Translations under genes and position numbers: made by a program | Shown here: one piece after another, positions 63,914-64,000 of the stretch | How the letters are laid out: each line of letters opens with the position of its first letter | Position numbering within the stretch: position 1 is the first letter of the stretch | Notes under the pieces: model-generated | Told to the model about the DNA's origin: nothing | The model's input: the letters and a program-made list of their open reading frames with translations, nothing else | The model's database searches: none | NCBI GenBank assembly: GCA_018261935.1 | Contig: JAGTRP010000007.1 | Coordinates: 111,587 to 175,586, forward strand | Length of the DNA: 64,000 nucleotides | Reading direction: 5' to 3' | Source: Rhodocyclaceae bacterium | GTDB lineage: Bacteria > Pseudomonadota > Gammaproteobacteria > Burkholderiales > Rhodocyclaceae

Positions 63914-64000
63914 TGTCTTTGGGATGCAGCGCCAGACGCCGGTCGCGCGGTGCAGTGATCTGCACAAGCGAACGGCAACGCCGCGATGCGCCCAAAGACA
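63914..64000 (-). ncRNA. Possible structured leader RNA upstream of cobT
   Basis: CCCAAAGACA at 63991-64000 and TGTCTTTGGG at 63914-63923 form a perfect 10-bp closing stem around 67 nt. Inside is a hairpin GTGCAG-TGAT-CTGCAC (63950-63965). An alternative stem, GCGCTGC/GCAGCGC, competes with the closing stem. Genomic context (cobT-cobS-cobC) predicts a cobalamin riboswitch, but I do not find the B12 box or the GCCACTG core, and the element may be cut by the edge. Confidence 0.4.

Noticed and set aside
63792..63995. 67-codon minus-strand frame upstream of cobT
   Set aside because: Covers the terminator stem and overlaps the cobT ribosome site; better explained as leader RNA.
63796..64000. Classical cobalamin riboswitch
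   Set aside because: The B12 box and GCCACTG core are not visible in the available sequence; only generic structure and a terminator are.

Overview
The window reads as a chromosomal segment of a high-GC betaproteobacterium, most likely of the Rhodocyclales type (Azospira/Dechloromonas-like). This is inferred from gene content and order: a phasin, acetoacetyl-CoA synthetase with a PaaX-type regulator, nadD-rsfS-rlmH-maf, two BPSS1780-family membrane proteins, and thrB-DUF2782 next to polA. No rRNA, tRNA, CRISPR array, transposase or phage gene was found.

Layout. 0-7 kb: partial phasin, a sensor kinase whose H-box lacks the phosphoacceptor histidine, an NlpC/P60 lipoprotein, gabD, a PAS-GGDEF diguanylate cyclase and a Tat-exported dienelactone hydrolase. 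7.3-15.2 kb: a sulfide:quinone oxidoreductase-like flavoprotein, a 52-residue unannotated protein, an RND pump (adaptor, permease, TolC-type channel) and a rhodanese, all on the plus strand, behind an AT-rich palindrome. 15.3-31.7 kb: housekeeping genes (rng, trhP/yegQ, acyltransferase, aacS, paaX-like, a GT-B protein, maf, rlmH, rsfS, nadD, two membrane paralogues, thrB, DUF2782, a LOG-family protein, polA).

31.9-61.4 kb is a surface-glycan region. manC is on the plus strand; every other gene in it is on the minus strand, many with 4-bp start/stop overlaps. Its core (40.0-51.3 kb) holds homologues of every dedicated step of the GDP-route to CMP-legionaminic acid: PtmE, PtmF-like, PtmA-like, LegB, LegC, LegH, LegG, LegI and LegF. 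A PseA/WbpG-type amidotransferase with its own HisH/HisF pair suggests an amidino derivative. Around it are two Gmd paralogues, an FkbM methyltransferase, hexapeptide acyltransferases, GT4 and GT9 glycosyltransferases, a DUF4254 protein, a protein resembling GT42/DUF115 sialyltransferase-like enzymes, an MsbA-type exporter and an AsnB-type amidotransferase. The neighbours suggest lipopolysaccharide or a related surface glycan rather than flagellin, but no Wzx, Wzy, ligase or flagellin gene is present, so the acceptor is unknown.

61.4-64 kb: cobT-cobS-cobC run directly into the LPS-type glycosyltransferases (1-nt gap). The cobT leader has an intrinsic terminator that competes with an alternative hairpin, a plausible cis-regulatory RNA. 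The most notable observations are the His-less kinase, the legionaminic-acid cluster with its candidate transferase, the SQR/microprotein/RND/rhodanese unit, repeated TATAAT-bearing cassettes around a glycosyltransferase remnant, and the structured cob leader.
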